Below, one piece after another: positions 5,182 to 6,091 of a DNA stretch of 6,091 nucleotides; within the stretch, counting starts at the first letter, position 1, and each line of letters starts with the position of its first letter. Where the stretch lies: positions 1 to 6,091 of the forward strand of contig WFOY01000171.1 in assembly GCA_015487835.1 (NCBI GenBank). The letters run 5' to 3'. Source of the DNA: Aquificaceae bacterium. GTDB lineage: Bacteria; Aquificota; Aquificia; Aquificales; Aquificaceae. Made by a program: the position numbers and the translations under genes. The notes below the pieces were generated by a model. The model was given only the letters and a program-made list of their open reading frames with translations. It had not been told where the DNA came from and searched no databases.

Positions 5182-5683
5182 CTTAGCCCTCCTGGTCTCA
5201 GGTTCGATAATGGGAAGGACTGACACGGACACAATAGACATACGCTACGACCCCTCTTTAGAAGAGGTGGAGGACCTCCTCTCCCCGAGGACGGTGGAGA
5301 TGGCCACCCCAGACATATGGCCGGTTATAGGTATGGTCACCTCGGGCTTCGGGTGGAGGAGGTTCAGGGGGAGGAGGGAGTTCCACACGGGCGTTGACAT
5401 AGCGGCCCCTTACGGTAGCAGGGTGGTAGCGACAGCTCCGGGTTACGTGATCTTCGCAGGTTACGTGAAAGGATATGGCAGGACCGTGGTCATATACCAC
5501 GGGTACGGTTTCGTTACCCTTTACGCACACATGGCCGCGGTCGCTGTCAGGAAGGGTGAGAGGGTCGCCAAGAACAGGGTCGTTGGCTACGTTGGTTCCT
5601 CGGGAAGGACCACGGGACCCCACCTCCACTATGAGGTGATAAAGTACGGCATAAGGCAGAACCCTATACTCTACCTCCCTTAG
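5159..5683 (+). CDS. Exported M23-family (LytM-like) zinc metallopeptidase
   Basis: An exported peptidoglycan endopeptidase of the M23 (lysostaphin/LytM) family, expected to cut peptide cross-links in the cell wall. The first 19 residues form a signal peptide: MKK, a hydrophobic run ALLLSLALLV, then SGSIMG; there is no lipobox Cys. A short acidic linker follows, and the catalytic domain fills about 55-174. TSGFGWR opens the domain; zinc ligands His76 and Asp80 are in FHTGVDIAAPYG, His124 is in YAHM, and TTGPHLHYEV (151-160) gives His155 and the third ligand His157. All family catalytic residues are present, so it should be active. At 174 aa it is short: it lacks the coiled-coil or LysM parts of cell-division activators such as EnvC or NlpD. 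The ATG at 5159 lies inside bpsA; AGG at 5144-5146 is a weak ribosome site, so coupling to bpsA is likely. The functional link to polyamine synthesis is unclear. Its TAG overlaps the convergent DUF507 stop by 4 bases. Confidence 0.93.
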   Translation: MKKALLLSLALLVSGSIMGRTDTDTIDIRYDPSLEEVEDLLSPRTVEMATPDIWPVIGMVTSGFGWRRFRGRREFHTGVDIAAPYGSRVVATAPGYVIFAGYVKGYGRTVVIYHGYGFVTLYAHMAAVAVRKGERVAKNRVVGYVGSSGRTTGPHLHYEVIKYGIRQNPILYLP

Positions 5684-6091
5684 GCGAGACCCCTTTTCTT
5701 AAGCTCGTCCTCGTACATCCTCCTGTAGAGGATGTTCCACTCGGGTGTGCCCTCGAGGATGTTCCTCGAGTAGCTCCTTATCTTTTCCCTTACGGCCCTC
5801 TCTATCTCCTGCTCTATCCTGAGGGCCTCCCTCAGTATCTCCACTATCCTCCTCCTTATTACGGGAGGATCCTCGTATATCTCCACGGTCTCATCCTCCA
5901 TTATGAGGTCCCTTATCATGTTGGCTATCTGGTTCATCCTTTCCCTCGGGTTTATGTTTATCCTCTTCTCTTCGGCGAGCTTGGCCTTAACCGCCCTGAA
6001 GGCGGTCCTGTAATCGACGTCTGCCTCCTCTAAGATGTCCATCTTCTCCTTGAGGATTCTCTTTGCCTCCTCGTCCAGCTCCCTCTCCTCC
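5680..6091 (-). CDS. DUF507 family protein, C-terminal part
   Basis: A member of DUF507, a family of unknown function, about 180 aa long, found in Aquificota, deltaproteobacteria-like groups and other thermophiles. The visible 136 codons are the C-terminal part. The frame stays open to the window edge, and its first visible residues, EERELDEEAKRIL, already fit the family, so the ATG at 6042 is internal. Seen in order: DVDYRTAFRAVKAKL, RERMNQIANMIRDLIMEDE, PPVIRRRIVEILREALRIE, a charged helix EREVREK-like at 5790-5810, and the C-terminal signature ILEGTPEWNILYRRMYEDE followed by LKKRGLA. It is highly charged and mainly helical, without membrane segments or metal-binding motifs. It ends in TAA at 5680-5682, interlocked with the stop of the convergent M23 gene. 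The family is a confident match; its role is not known. Confidence 0.88.
   Translation of the reverse strand, partial: EERELDEEAKRILKEKMDILEEADVDYRTAFRAVKAKLAEEKRININPRERMNQIANMIRDLIMEDETVEIYEDPPVIRRRIVEILREALRIEQEIERAVREKIRSYSRNILEGTPEWNILYRRMYEDELKKRGLA

Noticed and set aside
5258..5629. Minus-strand frame of 123 codons opposite the M23 gene
   Set aside because: Antisense to a complete, motif-perfect M23 peptidase; contains a run of Pro from reversed Arg/Gly codons and no family signature.
6040..6042. Minus-strand ATG at 6042 as the start of the DUF507 protein
   Set aside because: The 16 codons upstream in the same frame fit the family and no stop intervenes before the window edge, so this Met is internal.
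1..6091. tRNA or rRNA genes, CRISPR arrays, insertion sequences
   Set aside because: No cloverleaf-like stretch, spaced repeats, transposase motifs or terminal inverted repeats were seen; nearly every base is within a protein gene with uniform codon use.

Overview
The window reads as a piece of a compact bacterial chromosome, most likely from a thermophile. Three things point that way. Arg is written mostly AGG and Ile mostly ATA in every gene. There is a branched-chain polyamine synthase (BpsA), an enzyme known from (hyper)thermophilic archaea and bacteria. Almost no DNA is left between genes: the only gap is 36 bp (4078-4113). DUF507, TlyA, RlmN, a LepB-type signal peptidase and an exported M23 peptidase fit a Gram-negative thermophile such as Aquificota, Thermodesulfobacteriota or a relative. 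The exact lineage cannot be fixed from this sequence.

Layout: (1) 2-355 (+) is the C-terminal end of the radical-SAM RNA methyltransferase RlmN, overlapping (2) lepB, signal peptidase I, 267-1034 (+). (3) Converging on lepB is a leftward block, read from 4077 down to 1031: tlyA (rRNA 2'-O-methyltransferase), a 132-aa protein resembling domain I of a phosphohexomutase, an 82-aa helical protein of unknown function, and a 555-aa protein with a receiver-like domain, a probable PATAN/DUF4388-like domain and a domain of the oxygen-binding diiron (ODP/flavodiiron) metallo-beta-lactamase fold. All four genes overlap end to end, so they are probably one translationally coupled operon. (4) Diverging from tlyA is bpsA, 4114-5181 (+), overlapping an exported M23 endopeptidase, 5159-5683 (+). 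(5) Converging on that is the C-terminal part of a DUF507 protein, 5680-6091 (-), which runs off the window.

The most unusual region is the middle of the leftward operon. By eye, the receiver-like domain has Asn where the phospho-acceptor Asp belongs. The ODP-like domain keeps the fold signatures but has lost all but one of the usual iron ligands. The small phosphohexomutase-like protein lacks the catalytic Ser. A co-translated set of decayed enzyme folds behind an rRNA methyltransferase suggests non-catalytic binding, sensing or scaffolding proteins. That is an inference and needs structure prediction and homologue alignments.

The 36-bp tlyA/bpsA gap carries an AT-rich element that reads as a -10 box on both strands. 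It predicts a leaderless tlyA mRNA and a short, Shine-Dalgarno-bearing leader for bpsA. Both convergent gene pairs end in the same 4-base TTAG overlap (TAA on one strand, TAG on the other), leaving no intergenic room for a terminator.
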